This document shows positions 10,217 through 20,632 of a stretch of 64,000 nt of DNA, piece after piece (the first letter of the stretch is position 1; each line of letters opens with the position of its first letter). The translations under genes were made by a program, and so were the position numbers. The DNA comes from Thelephora terrestris (taxonomy: Eukaryota; Basidiomycota; Agaricomycetes; Thelephorales; Thelephoraceae): contig WIUZ02000020.1 in assembly GCA_015956445.1 (NCBI GenBank), forward strand, positions 707,746-771,745, written 5' to 3'. The notes under the pieces are model-generated. The model was not told the origin of the DNA. It was given only the letters and a program-made list of their open reading frames with translations, and made no database searches.

Positions 10217-11189
10217 ATGTCTGCCTTTGACGCTAATACCGCCATGCTCAACGCTGCCGCCACCCCCTTCACTCCGTCTTTCGAGACGGACGCTCCCTAC
10301 CTCGTGGAGCAACACTTATACGACACTCCCGCTGCCATCGCTCAGGACAACGAGGCGTCCATTAGCTTCCTTACGGCCCACAACGCTCCTCCTCAGATTT
10401 GGGAGGAGGCCGGCTATGAAGACCCCCGTCTCGATCGTTTCGATGCTCCCCATGCTGGGGCAAGGCGTCTTCTTAGCGGCATGGCGGAAGCGGAGTACAA
10501 CGATCCTATCCGGGCTCGTTTGGATCACCCTGGAGTTCCTCGTTTGTTGGATGCTATGGAGCGGGATAGGGAAGATAGAATCTTTAGGCTGGAGAAGAGG
10601 ATGGATACTATGTACGTGGTTGTTAACAGTTTGAACAAGGATTTCTCTCACTTTGCTTTGGAACATTGGGGACCCTTCCAGGCATCTCTCTTCCGGTACT
10701 TCGGCCATCAATGTCGAGGAGCTTATTGCACCGACCCCCCTTGCAAGTCCCCAGTCATCCCTTCGCCACCGCCAGGATCAGGGCATTCCTCTCCCTCTAT
10801 CCCCTCCCTGGAGTCCTGCCCCAGTTCGTCAGATGGTGGAGCGATCCCAGAAGAAGAAGAACCGCAAGAATCCGATGACTCGTTCTGGTCAACGTTGTCG
10901 TCCCTCCGACAAGTCACGTCAGGTTCGGATGAAGTTGAAGGTGGAAGTGGCGGGTCTCCAGGACCGCTATGGATTCGCCTTAGTGAGTGCAGCCTTGTCG
11001 GACGTGAAGCGGGAGATGCATGATAGCCTATATCATGATGTGTTGGGGTGTAGAGAATGTTGGCAGGATCCGGTGACGCGGGCGTGGTCTTATTGTCCTG
11101 AGAGCGTTCACAACCCTCACCACTTCGCTCATCGTTGTCCTCTTCCTCAGGACTGTTCATGCGATGTTGACCCGTTTGTTCTTGTCTAA
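10217..11189 (+). CDS. X gene 2, coiled-coil protein with Cys/His-rich C-terminus
   Basis: The frame starting MSAFDANTAMLNAA runs to about 10749. It includes a helix LLDAMERDREDRIFRLEKRM and a Cys cluster HQCRGAYCTDPPCKSP. The conserved C-terminal half is in the +1 frame: MVERSQKKKNRKNP, then CRECWQDP and a C-x8-HH-x2-H-x-C-x5-C-x-C pattern near the stop. A GT-AG segment of 79 nt (10750-10828) joins the two halves in phase. The donor GTCATC is weak, so a +1 frameshift is also possible. Both halves are kept in X2 and the C-terminal half in X3. Putative zinc binding and nucleic-acid contact are inferences from the Cys/His pattern and the basic patch. The promoter region is shared with gene 1. 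Confidence 0.6.
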
Positions 11190-11299
11190 GCTTGTAGTTC
11201 CCTTTATTTACCTTTGTATTATTATTACTGCGAATGCGACAAATGTCTTGAATTATTTGTGAGATCTTGGCTACTATGTCACGCGTTCGTGACATTACC

Positions 11300-11828
11300 T
11301 TCACCATTGAGGACCCAGACGGCTCCATTGCCCTCAACGTCCGACAGTCCGAAATTTACATGTTCGCCACCGGCGTACGTGCAGTGGAGTGGACCGAGAA
11401 GATTAACCTGAAACAATGCCCAACGTTGCTGGACACTGGATGCCACTCACTCCCACTGCACAGAAGTCTGTCACCTCTGTGGCAGCACCAAACATTCGGA
11501 ACATACACACAACACCAACTGCCAGAAATGCCCCGCTTCGAAGAAACCAATTGATGAGATCAGCTCAGCCAACTGGAGATGCATTCACTTCTGCTGTCGC
11601 AGTTGTGGTCAAGCACACCCCTCCGATAGCCTGGACTGCCAATCCCGAAGCACTGCAATTGCCGAGGCCAGGAAGAAGATGAAAGTACCCATCGAACAAA
11701 CCATCCTTGACCCAAGCACCCTACAAGTCCCTGCTGCTGGTTGGAACACTGTCTCTCACCAGAAACCCTCTAACAAACACCACTTGAATGGTTGTCCCTA
11801 TGCCCTCAAACGAGGTGGAGGAATCTAA
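11300..11828 (+). pseudogene. LINE ORF1, C-terminal zinc-knuckle segment
   Basis: After the X1 insertion the ORF1 frame resumes (FTIEDPDGSIALNVRQSEIYMF). It shifts by one base near 11425 and then runs to a stop at 11826-11828. The shifted part holds two cysteine clusters. The first is VCHLCGSTKHSEHTHNTNCQKC and the second CCRSCGQAHPSDSLDC, the latter a C-x2-C-x4-H-x6-C knuckle. Such CCHC knuckles are the usual nucleic-acid binding end of LINE ORF1 and Gag proteins. The single-base shift suggests decay after insertion. Confidence 0.6.
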
Positions 11829-11876
11829 TCCCTCTCTTCCTCTCCTATCCAAACCACATTCTCTACATCCAAGCAA

Positions 11877-12224
11877 ATGTCCCTCATGTATCAAGACAAC
11901 CTCACTATGGATAACTTATTAGCCGAACTAGACCAATTTTCACCTAATATCAACAAAGACAACCTCTATGTCCCCGCCCCCCAACCTTCTTCCTCCTCTT
12001 ACACCCCCTCCTTCCCTATCTCCTCCAACCAGCTTCGGGTATGCTCCCAGAACTGCAGGAAAGACCACAAAACCATCCACTCCCTACTCAACTCATTTGG
12101 CCTGGAAACAGACATCTTCTTCATACAAGAAGTCTCCTACTATTGCATAGGAATGGATTCCCGGGGCAGTATGCCCTGGGTCCTGCAGGTTTTTCATTTG
12201 GTTCTGTCCCGCAAAAAACATTGA
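11877..12224 (+). pseudogene. LINE ORF2, start of APE-type endonuclease (truncated)
   Basis: The reading frame begins 49 bp after the ORF1 stop. It contains LRVCSQNCRKDHKTIHSLL followed by ETDIFFIQEV. This is the pattern of the N-terminus of APE-like endonucleases of LINEs (xxxQNxxK...IFFIQE), where the Asn and Glu are catalytic or metal-binding. The frame then degenerates (a second frame carries GPAGFSFGSVP) and ends where Helitron sequence begins. The endonuclease body, RT and 3' end are missing. Confidence 0.5.
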
Positions 12225-12717
12225 CTTTATCGCAGCACGTGCATGTTCTCATGACGGCGCCAGAAATTTGCAAATACCTCCTGAGAACCTAAAACAGAAA
12301 TGGTTGACCGTCATTGCCCCTAGTACATCATGAAAGGAGTGTGATGAGATAATGCCTGTGTCTGCTTGAGCACGTCTTGCCCAGTGCCCGGTCAAGCTTA
12401 AGATTGCTACTGCGCCTCGGCAAAAACCTCAACCCGTCGCGGGACGATGTTTTTCTTCTTTGTAGGCAGTCATCACTTTTACGCCATCCATCAAAACCCC
12501 TGTAGTATGCTGCGAGTGTGATCGGCCGACCGTATCGGTCCGACAAACAAGGTTTCGGCCGACACCAAGTCGAAAACAATGACTCAGTCACTCAGTACTC
12601 AACCCCGGACCGACGCTTTGTGCCGATACAGTGTCCCCTTTCCACACCTTCCGTCCTCTCTCTTCCCCACGCTTCTTTGTTTCTCTCTTTCATCTTTTTT
12701 CCACTCCCACCACCACA
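12225..12717 (+). promoter_or_regulatory. Helitron 5' region
   Basis: No coding sequence. Two related words, CGGCCGACCGTATCGGTCCGAC and TTTCGGCCGACACC, lie at 12522-12566. A pyrimidine-rich leader with CCACTCCCACCACCACA (12701-12717) precedes the ATG at 12718. Confidence 0.35.
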
Positions 12718-13098
12718 ATGAACTCCTCGTACCAAAAAATCTTTGTTGGAACCATTGCCTCTGTTCCTGTATCCATCGCCATCCAACCGACAACTGCGAC
12801 ATCAACAATCCTCCTCTCTGCCGCATATCGGCTCCAACTTCTTCCTCTGTTTAATCGCTTCGGTCTATATACGTGTGACGTCACGTTGTCTGTTCCAACC
12901 AGACGTGGTTTCTACACTTCCAAGCTCTCTCTGCAATGTTCTCACGTTTCAGGTGTAAGCGACGTTGTTCTAGGATTGGATTGGATGACAGCCTGCAGCG
13001 CCGTCCTATGTGATGACGGTTCTGAACTACTGGACCCACCACACCTCACAGTTACACCGTTTTCACCTGGTCACTATTGGTCTCGAAATGAAGGTGAA
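12718..13098 (+). CDS. Helitron RepHel, probable first exon
   Basis: An ATG after a pyrimidine-rich leader starts MNSSYQKIFVGTIASVPVS, and the frame continues through VVLGLDWMTACSAVLCDDGS to SPGHYWSRNEGE. The LDW...VLCDDGS segment is reminiscent of N-terminal regions that precede RepHel in basidiomycete Helitrons; this is from memory and was not verified. The downstream RepHel body is in another frame. The join must be a short intron whose acceptor is most likely the AG at 13126-13127, or else a one-base indel. None of the candidate donors is canonical in both phase and length. Confidence 0.5.
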
Positions 13099-13118
13099 GT
13101 TTACTTTTTTCTTCTTCG

Positions 13119-16100
13119 GTGGAACAGTCTGTTGAAAACCTCGTAGACGCGCCTCCTCCCGGTAACAATCTGATTGACACGGCACTGGCTCTTGATAAAC
13201 TTAATGAATGCCTGACAGATGATTCCACTGCCGATTGCTCTGCTTTTTTTGCTGCTCATGGTATGGATGTTGAAGACTCGTCATTGGATCGGTCAGACAC
13301 TCTTGCTCATCTATTGAATGGTTATTGTGCCAACCACGTAGCTAGTGGATGTTCTGAAATTTCTCACAATGTCAGATCACCCGTGGAGATGGCGATTGCA
13401 GTCACAGAGATGGTCATTGATGGGAACGCACGTAAGCAGATATCTTCCGAGCATCTTCGTGTAGCCTGTTCCGCAATTGGAATTCAGTCTGGTGGCTGCC
13501 GGCCAGAGAGTCCAACACTTTTGAGAAAGCTGGAACAGCGTTGTACCGACTTGCGACAGCTCTTAGGCCGCACCAATATAGAAAATGCATTTAGTGCGGT
13601 TGAAAGCCTTGGAAAACGGGCCCTTCAGCAGCTTGCTGATCAACATCACCTGGACTTACACGCCGGGCACAATGATGTCGACAATATTCGGACGAAGTTG
13701 GTTGATCACCTCTCCTCAGGTGCTTGTCAGGCATCTCGGTCCAGTTTATGTTCATCTATCCAGGATGAGTTTCAGAACACTGTGTATAGTGACCTTGAAA
13801 CACACATCCTTGGATTTGCTGCCAAAAAAGGGTCTGTTCGGAAGAAGACATTGAAACAGATTCTGAAATGTCGTGGTGTTGAGTTCAGTGGAGATGATGG
13901 CATTGGCGGTCTTCGAAAACTGTTGCGCTCGTATGTTACACAACTTCAAAAAGGCAAACAATCAGAATTATCTCGGAACCAACGCGTTCAAGATCAGTCT
14001 GAACATGAGAAGAAGTTGGGTGAGATTCGTAGCACCTGGCCACAGCCTGCTAGTATGAAACAAAAGGAGGAATGCATTCGAAATTTTCGCGCAGCTACGT
14101 CATCCAAATCCCTTCAACAATTTACGTGTGCCTGTTGTGCAGAAGCTGTGAATTCTTCTGAATGCAAAGTTGTGTCAATTGAGGATATTGACTTGAGTCT
14201 CATGCGCAACCGTACAGACCATGTCTTTGATGCCAGTCAAAGTATTCCATCCGATTTACCTTTCGTTGATGGACCACTTGCTGATATACTCGTTGATCCG
14301 AATGGTGTGATAGAGATTGAGGAAGGATTGTCACTCCAACTGTGTCATCGCTGTAGCTCAAGTCTTTCTCGAAACAAACTCCCACGTTTAGCGATCGCAA
14401 ACCTGAACGTTTTGGGGCCTGTTCCGCAGGAAATGAAGGAAATGACAATAGTTGAGGAAATGCTCATTGCTCGTTGCCGCGCCAAGCAATGTGTTGTCAA
14501 GTTGCAGGACCATCGAAATGATGTTAGTTTGCCATCATCGCAGCGTGGGTTTAAGGGTCATATCATTGTCTATCCTCAGAAAGTAGAATCACTCGCAAAT
14601 GTCCTACCTCCGCCTGTTGATGACATTGTCCATCCGATTTGTGTCCTTTTTGTTGGCTCCACACTGCCATCTCAATCGTGGTTGAAAGATAAGGCCCACC
14701 CGCTAGTCATCAGGAGAGAACTTGTGCGGCAGAATCTACTCTGGCTGAAGGCACACAACCCACTCTACAAAGATGTTGAGATCAGTGAAGAGCATTTACA
14801 AGCATTACCGATAGACGACATACTAAACTACAAGATTGAACACGTTAAACCCTCTGATAAGACTGATGCACTCGGGTCACGATATGACACAAATCCCTTG
14901 TCAGAGACTAATCAATCTGCGCCGCCTCCTGACGAGACAACACATATCCAATTCTCTAACATCGTGATCACCGACGTTGACGGTAATGCTCCTCCAAAAG
15001 ATCTCATAGCCGCTGCCTTGCGTCATTACAAACGGGGTGGATCGTTTCTTGCTGCGCCTCACGAGCCAACACCTGTGAATGAGTTTTTCAATCCAGGTCT
15101 GCTACCAATGATGTACCCTACTTTATTTCCATATGGCATTGGTGGTGCCGAGGACAGACGTCGGATGAATGCAATTTCATTCGAAAATCACGTGAAGCAC
15201 TTTCTTGCTCTTGCCAATCATAGATTTCAGGAACACTATTCGTTTATTTTTGCTGCGTTCAACATAATCCAGCGACGGAAAATGTTGCTCCACACGAGTT
15301 TGAAAATCAAGCATCCGAGATTCAAATCGTGGGCACGCAGATTCCAAACCGTTTCACCAGATGCAATTGAGAGGGTCATAGAACGATCATCTGATGGAAA
15401 TTATGCCACCGCGCACGATAACGAGGAACGAAAAGTGTTGGACCTAATGAATGAGGTAAACACAATCACTTCTCATGTCCCTGGATCTGCCCCTTCACGT
15501 GTGGCAATGAGGAATGAGATCAGAGCCTTGACAATGAAGATTGGATTACCGAGCTTCTACATCACAGTCAATCCTGCCGACGTCCGAAATCCAGTTGTGA
15601 AGTTTTTAGCCGGCGAAGATATTGACGTTGATGCATTACTTCCAGAACAGGTTCCAAATTCCTGGGAGCAATCTATCCTCATTGCAAAAAATCCCGTGAT
15701 CGCTGCACGGTTTTTTGATTGCTATCTGAAGGCCTTCATTTCGACGTTGCTCGGATATGATCCAACACAAAAGGACCTAACTGGTGGGGTGCTCGGTCTT
15801 GTGAAGGGTTACTATGGCTGTGTTGAAGCTCAGGGACGCGGGACACTGCATTGTCACATGTTGGTATGGCTCGAAGGCACTCTCAATCCAAACGAGATTT
15901 GTGACCATGTTTTGAAGGAGGGTGATGCTGAATGGGGGCAGCGGCTTCTCCGGTTCTTAGATGACACCATTACAAACATTATTCCCAGCGACCCCGATCC
16001 TGAACTTTCAATTCCCTTGTCAATTCATCACCCTTGTTCGGTCAGAGGTGTAGATCTGGATGAACCCAATATCAGCCTTCAATTGAAGTCGCGGTTGAAA

Positions 16101-18014
16101 GACTTATACCACGTGGCAAAGGAGTGCCAAATCCATTCTCATACGAAAACTTGCTACAAGCATCATAAGGCGGAACGGACCCTTCACTGCAGGTTTGACC
16201 ACAATGAGAACAATTTTTGTGAAGAGACGAAATTTGACCCAGAAACCGCCGAGATATGTCTCCGTTGTTTGCAGGGTCTAGTGAATGATTTCAATGCCAC
16301 CATGCTTGAAGCGATTCGATGCAACATGGACATCAAGTTTATTGGTTCCGGGGAATCTGCAAAAGCCATTCTCTATTATATCACAGATTATATTACCAAG
16401 ACTGAATTGAAGACGCACGTTGCATTTTCTGCCCTGCAACTTGCTGTCGAAAGACTTGGCAAACACGATCCGACTGCTGATGAAGCGACGGTCAGGGCAA
16501 AGCGGCTATTGCAGAAATGTGCTTACGCAATGCTCTCTCACCGAGAGCTTTCGGGACAGCAGGTTGCTGCATGGCTCATCGGGAGTGGTGATCATTATAC
16601 CAGTCACCAGTTTCGTCACCTGTACTGGACAGCATTTGAAGCCAACATAAATGCTGAGAACCCATCACCCAAATGCTACAAAGCACGGCGTCAGACATTA
16701 ACGGAACAAATTGATGGCCTCGAGAACGATTTGAGCACTGATACTCAATGTGATTCTGAAACAGATCGATCAGAAACACAGAAAGAAAACACCCGATGTG
16801 AACGGTCTGAGAGTGACAAGGAAGACGATGAGGAAAGTGATACCGGTGATGATGAAGAAAAGGACACAAGTGAAGATGAGAATGACGTACACCTTTCTTT
16901 CTCTCGAAGTGGCCATGTCTTCGAGCGAAGTTCTCAGGTCGAAAATTACAGGTTACGTGCAAAAGAGCTTGAAAACCTTTCGGTTTGGGAATTTGTGTCC
17001 ACTGTAGACCAGATGTCGAAGTCAAGTACACAGCAGGATTTTGATGAGGAGATAGACGATATAGATGATGAAGATGAGCTGCTTGTAGACAATGTCGATG
17101 TTGGTACTGGTCCGTACGAACTCCATCCCAAGCACAGCGAATACCAGAAAAAGCTACAACATGTTCACACCCTTCACTGGAAGCATTTGGTTCCTGTCCC
17201 GATTGGTCCTGCCCTCCCACGACATGACCGCCCTGAACTGTACCCAAAATACATGCGGTTGATGTTAATCCTCTTCAAGCCATGGCGTACAGAAGCTGAC
17301 CTACATGGGGGTATGAACGATTGGGCGCAAGCATTTGATGAGTTTGTAAAATCTTGCTCACCTGAAATAAGGAAGATGTTAGATAATATGCAACTTCTTC
17401 ATGAGTGCAAAGATTCCAAAAACTCACATTGGGCCAAAAGAAATAGAATTTTCGATGAAGAAAGGCGAGCTACACGAAGTGAGCACAATGTGGAAGTTGG
17501 CATGGAAGAGATTATGAATCACATTGATTCGGTGGATAATTACCACAATCGAGCTATTGCCGAATCCCTGGCAAACATTACAGATTGTTTGTCAGAGTTG
17601 CAAGCTGCAGGAATGTTTTCACATACCGAACGTACCGAAAATCTCCCTTCCCCAAGCATTGCGCGATCTGAGAGGCTCATGCTACCAGTCGATGACACAC
17701 TTGAAGACCAATGGAAGCATACGTATGATGACCGCCGGAATGCCTGGAAGAAGAAATTGAGTAACGCTCATGGTGAGATGCCCGCCACCTCCCCAACCAG
17801 GAACGCACAATCGTTAGCCATCATGAGTGCCACTGATGCCAATCCTGCTCCAGTTGAAGGTCAAATCATGCAGTTGGAGTTGCCATCGTCATCCGGTGTA
17901 CCTAACATATCCATCGATGAGGTAGTCAATGTGTGGTCCCTCAATGTTGAACAAGCTAGAACATTTAGGATCATCACTTCACACTCGATTGATTCGAAAG
18001 TGAAACCGTTATGA
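13119..18014 (+). pseudogene. Helitron RepHel: N-terminal, zinc-finger and Rep (HUH) domains
   Basis: The frame is open for 1631 codons (probable exon start 13128, phase 0) and ends in TGA at 18012-18014. Landmarks in order are: FTCACCAEAV (zinc-type cysteines, about residue 336), LCHRCSSSLSRNKLP followed by an IARCRAK segment, NEFFNPGLLPMMYPTLFPYG (Helitron-like N domain, about residue 655), the rolling-circle HUH motif GRGTLHCHMLVW (about residue 910), and the two catalytic tyrosines in YYITDYITKTEL (about residues 1085-1091). A long acidic insert (about 1210-1260) precedes the helicase. Rep nicks and rejoins single DNA strands in rolling-circle transposition. The TGA falls just before the Walker A region and replaces an expected Arg codon (CGA to TGA), so this copy is inactivated unless read through. 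Confidence 0.88.
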
Positions 18015-18377
18015 ATGTATATAGGTGGACCAGGTGGAACTGGAAAGTCACGAATAATCCATGCGTTGACTGACTTCTTTGGACGGAAGCAACAGTCAAG
18101 GAGGTTACGGCTGGCGTCATTCACAGGAGCAGCCGCAAAGAATATCGGTGGAACCACCCTGCACACAGCACTGTCTATGAATCCGGCAAGCAAAAAATTA
18201 GTTGGCACCAAGACACGTGCAGATTTGATTGCGATGTGGGACGGCGTGGATTATCTTCTTATCGACGAAGTTTCTATGATCGGTTGTCACCTCTTAGCTG
18301 ATATTCATAATGCTCTTGTGAACGCTACAGGACGGACAGAGCCATTTGGTGGTGTCAGTGTGATATTTGCTGGCGAC
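18015..18377 (+). pseudogene. Helitron RepHel: helicase domain, first part
   Basis: The same frame continues directly after the TGA. Walker A is GGPGGTGKS (about 18024-18050), followed by SFTGAAAKNIGGTTLHTAL (motif Ia) and Walker B LLIDEVSMIG (about 18255-18284), then GGVSVIFAGD. These are the hallmarks of PIF1-type superfamily 1B helicases, which unwind DNA during Helitron transposition. The coding sequence is cut at 18377 by X2 and resumes at 20633 with FAQLPPIGD, giving the intact GD-F-x-QLPP helicase motif when X2 and one GCGAC are removed. Confidence 0.88.
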
Positions 18378-18482
18378 TGTCACGAACGCGTGACATAGTA
18401 GCCAAGATCACACAAGTAATTCAAGACATTGGTCTTATTCGTAGTAATAATAGTACAAAGGCGGCAGATGAAAACTACAAAC

Positions 18483-19386
18483 TTAAACAAGGACAAAAGG
18501 GTCCACATCACAGGCACAGTCCTGAGCAAACGGACAACGATGAGCGAAGTGGTGAGGATTATGAACGCTCTGAGGACAGTACGAGTACGCTCGTGTTACC
18601 GGATCCTGCCAGCACTCCCTGCACCCCAACACATCATGATACAAGCTATCATGCATCTCCCGCTTCACGTCTGTCAAGGCCGCGCTCACTAATGCGAACC
18701 CATAACGGTCCTGGAGACCCGTCACTTCCACCTTCAACTTCATCCGAACCTGACGTGACGTGTCGGAGGGACGACAACGTTGACCAGAACGAGTCATCAG
18801 ACTCTTGCGGTTCTTCTTCTTCTGGGACCTCTCCACCATCTGACGAACTGGGGCAGGACTCCAGGGAGGGGATGGAGGGAGAGGAATTCCCTGATCCTGG
18901 TGGTGGCGAAGGGATGACTGGGGACTTGCAAGGGGGGTCGGTGCAATAAGCCCCATGGCACTGGTGTCCGAAATATCGGAAGAGAGATGCCTGGAAAGGT
19001 CCCCAATGTTCCAAAGCAAAGTGAGAGAAGTCATCATTCAAGCTGTTCATGATGACGTACATAAGATCCACACGCTTCTCCAATTTCGCAATCCTATCCT
19101 CCCTCTCCCTCTCCATGGCGTCCAACAAAAGGATGGCTCCAGGGTGTCCAGCTTGAACTCGAGGCCTAGAAAGCCTGGGGTCTTCGTACCCAGCTTGTTC
19201 CCAAAACTCGGCGGGAGCATTATGAGCAGTAAGGAAGTTAATGGCGACTTGGTTGTCGTGGGCGATGTTGGCAGGGGAGTCATACAAATGTTGCTCCACG
19301 TCGAAGGGAGCATCCGTCTCGAAAGACGGAGTAAAGGGGGTGGCGGCAGCACTGAGCACGGCGTTGTTGGCAACGAAGGCAGACAT
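18483..19386 (-). CDS. X2 gene 2, coiled-coil and Cys/His-rich protein
   Basis: The ATG at 19386 opens MSAFVANNAVLSAA. The frame runs through LLDAMEREREDRIAKLEKR and the Cys cluster HQCHGAYCTDPPCKSP, then switches by +1 to MVERSQKKKNRKS and the C-terminal Cys/His pattern ending VDPFVLV, exactly as in X1. Relative to X1 about 27 residues are absent near residue 75-100 (an in-frame deletion), yet both frames remain open. Keeping the same two-frame layout in two diverged copies argues for a real splice or frameshift, not for decay. Function unknown; zinc binding is inferred. Confidence 0.6.
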
Positions 19387-19983
19387 AGTAGTAATAATAT
19401 TTGAGAGAGGAGAGTAGTGCTGGTGATTGTGGGTGGAAAAGAGGCGATGGAGGAAACAATCATTAATCCCCCTGACTTAAATACATCCTGACTCAAGAGA
19501 AGAGCCGGAAAGAGAAAACAATAACCCATTATCCATTAAGGTCCTAATTAGGATAAACAAACCCTCAGCCCCGATCGCGATCCCATCAAACCCTGAGAAA
19601 TCCCCATCGATCATGAGAAATTCCCACCACGCTTCTATTACTACCATGAAACACGAGAAATCCCCGAATGCTTCCATCGACTCGCGCCTCTACTGTTCCC
19701 GTATTAGTAATTACCATCCGTCGTTCTAAGTCCCCTCTCTCTGACTCATCTACCCTACCCTAAACTACGCACAGACCATGTTGACTCCTGTTTGACTCGT
19801 TGCAGAATAATGACTCCTGTAGAGGATTGGGTATATAAGGAAGAGCGTTCGCTCCTTCTTTTCCCCATTCTCAATCTCTTCTGTACTCCTCTACCCACAA
19901 CTTGAATAACAAAGTAAGCTGAGGAATTCTCCTCACGCCTTACCTTCTCTGACTCATTCAAGCAGGAATTCTCCTGCCAGTGT
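19387..19983. promoter_or_regulatory. divergent promoter of X2
   Basis: It contains the motif CGCACAGACCATG at 19768-19780 and a TATA box (TATATAA) at 19832-19838, about 52 bp apart and in the same order and orientation as in X1. Repeats with GAGAAATCCCC lie on the gene 2 side (19590-19670). Confidence 0.5.
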
Positions 19984-20607
19984 ATGTTCAGTCCCCCAAA
20001 TCCTTTCCCCTCTACCAGTCCAGTCCAACAACCAAGCATCCCTGACGCCAGGAGATCTATCTGGGAGTATAAACTTATCAGAAGTCTCCAAGTAAACCGA
20101 ACCGTCGGCTTACTCACCCATTTCCCTTATTATCGACCCTTTGCAGCTCTCGACGCCGGAGTCACTACTCCCCCCTTCCTCCTAGGAGCAGATCATCAAT
20201 TCCTTTGGAATTCGGATCTTATGGAGAGCGTCCTTGCGACTGTTTACTTCAGTATCAGTCCAGCCTTTTACTTTCCCTCGCCTCGTGTTCATCTTACCAC
20301 TAACATCCATACCCACTCCCCTGCTATCATCATTCTCTGGTGGGAGATCCCAACTGAATTACCTTATTCGGTTATAGAATACCTTGTCAATTTCGAACGC
20401 CTTAGCGACCAAGACTTCGAACCTTTTGTGCAGCAACTCAACCAGTTCTGCCAAGACTACCACTCACCCGTTCACCCTTATCAGACAGAGTCACCCCTCT
20501 CTCTTGATATTCCTCCTCCCCTCGTTTCCACACCCAGAACCCCTTTCAAAACTAGACCCGACACCCCTCACCCTTCCGCTAATCCTCTAGCGCCCCACAA
20601 ACAGTAA
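19984..20607 (+). CDS. X2 gene 1, conserved protein of unknown function (207 aa)
   Basis: An intact single-exon frame starts MFSPPNPFPSTSPVQQ and ends PLAPHKQ. Its length is the same as the X1 copy. The stop is 20 bp from the element end, so any transcript must terminate in flanking DNA. Differences from X1 are mostly at third codon positions (about 45 silent, about 10 replacements by hand count). No domain is recognised. The middle of the protein is conserved (FPYYRPFAALDAGVTTPPFL), with Pro/Ser-rich ends. A TATA box and upstream motif precede it at 19832-19838 and 19768-19780. Confidence 0.75.
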   Translation: MFSPPNPFPSTSPVQQPSIPDARRSIWEYKLIRSLQVNRTVGLLTHFPYYRPFAALDAGVTTPPFLLGADHQFLWNSDLMESVLATVYFSISPAFYFPSPRVHLTTNIHTHSPAIIILWWEIPTELPYSVIEYLVNFERLSDQDFEPFVQQLNQFCQDYHSPVHPYQTESPLSLDIPPPLVSTPRTPFKTRPDTPHPSANPLAPHKQ

Positions 20608-20632
20608 GCAGGCCTACAACCCTGACAGCGAC

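Larger units (their letters stand above)
8913..11294 (+). mobile_element. element X1: TG...CA element with two divergent cargo genes
   Basis: 2382 bp, ends TGTCAGGGTTG and CGTTCGTGACA, flanked by TTACC at 8908-8912 and 11295-11299. The interrupted LINE ORF1 reads straight through when it is excised. The element holds gene 1 (minus, 8933-9556) and gene 2 (plus, 10217-11189) around a shared promoter, with no recombinase, RT or integrase. Copy X2 lies at 18378-20627 in the opposite orientation and a fragment X3 at 29243-29712. The right end forms a perfect 7-bp hairpin (TGTCACG-CGTT-CGTGACA). Confidence 0.8.
2590..12224 (+). mobile_element. non-LTR retrotransposon (LINE, Tad1-like), interrupted and 3'-truncated
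   Basis: ORF1 pieces at 2617-3140, 6331-8912 and 11300-11828 join across two insertions and end in a zinc-knuckle region. The beginning of an ORF2 with APE-endonuclease similarity follows at about 11877-12224. The Helitron starts soon after, and no reverse transcriptase of this LINE is found anywhere in the window. The Tad1 assignment is inferred from the ORF1-CCHC plus APE layout in a basidiomycete and was not verified. Confidence 0.6.
18378..20627 (-). mobile_element. element X2, second copy of the X family
   Basis: 2250 bp, ends TGTCACGAACGCGTGACA (left) and CAACCCTGACA (right), TSD GCGAC at 18373-18377 and 20628-20632. It is inverted relative to X1 and inserted into the helicase motif coding sequence of the Helitron. 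Both X genes are present and open. It differs from X1 by many silent substitutions and by a short in-frame deletion in gene 2. Confidence 0.85.

Noticed and set aside
8933-11189. X genes as host genes captured by a known DNA transposon
   Set aside because: TSD length and TG/CA ends do not fit hAT, Tc1 or MULE elements, and there is no terminal repeat longer than 5 bp.
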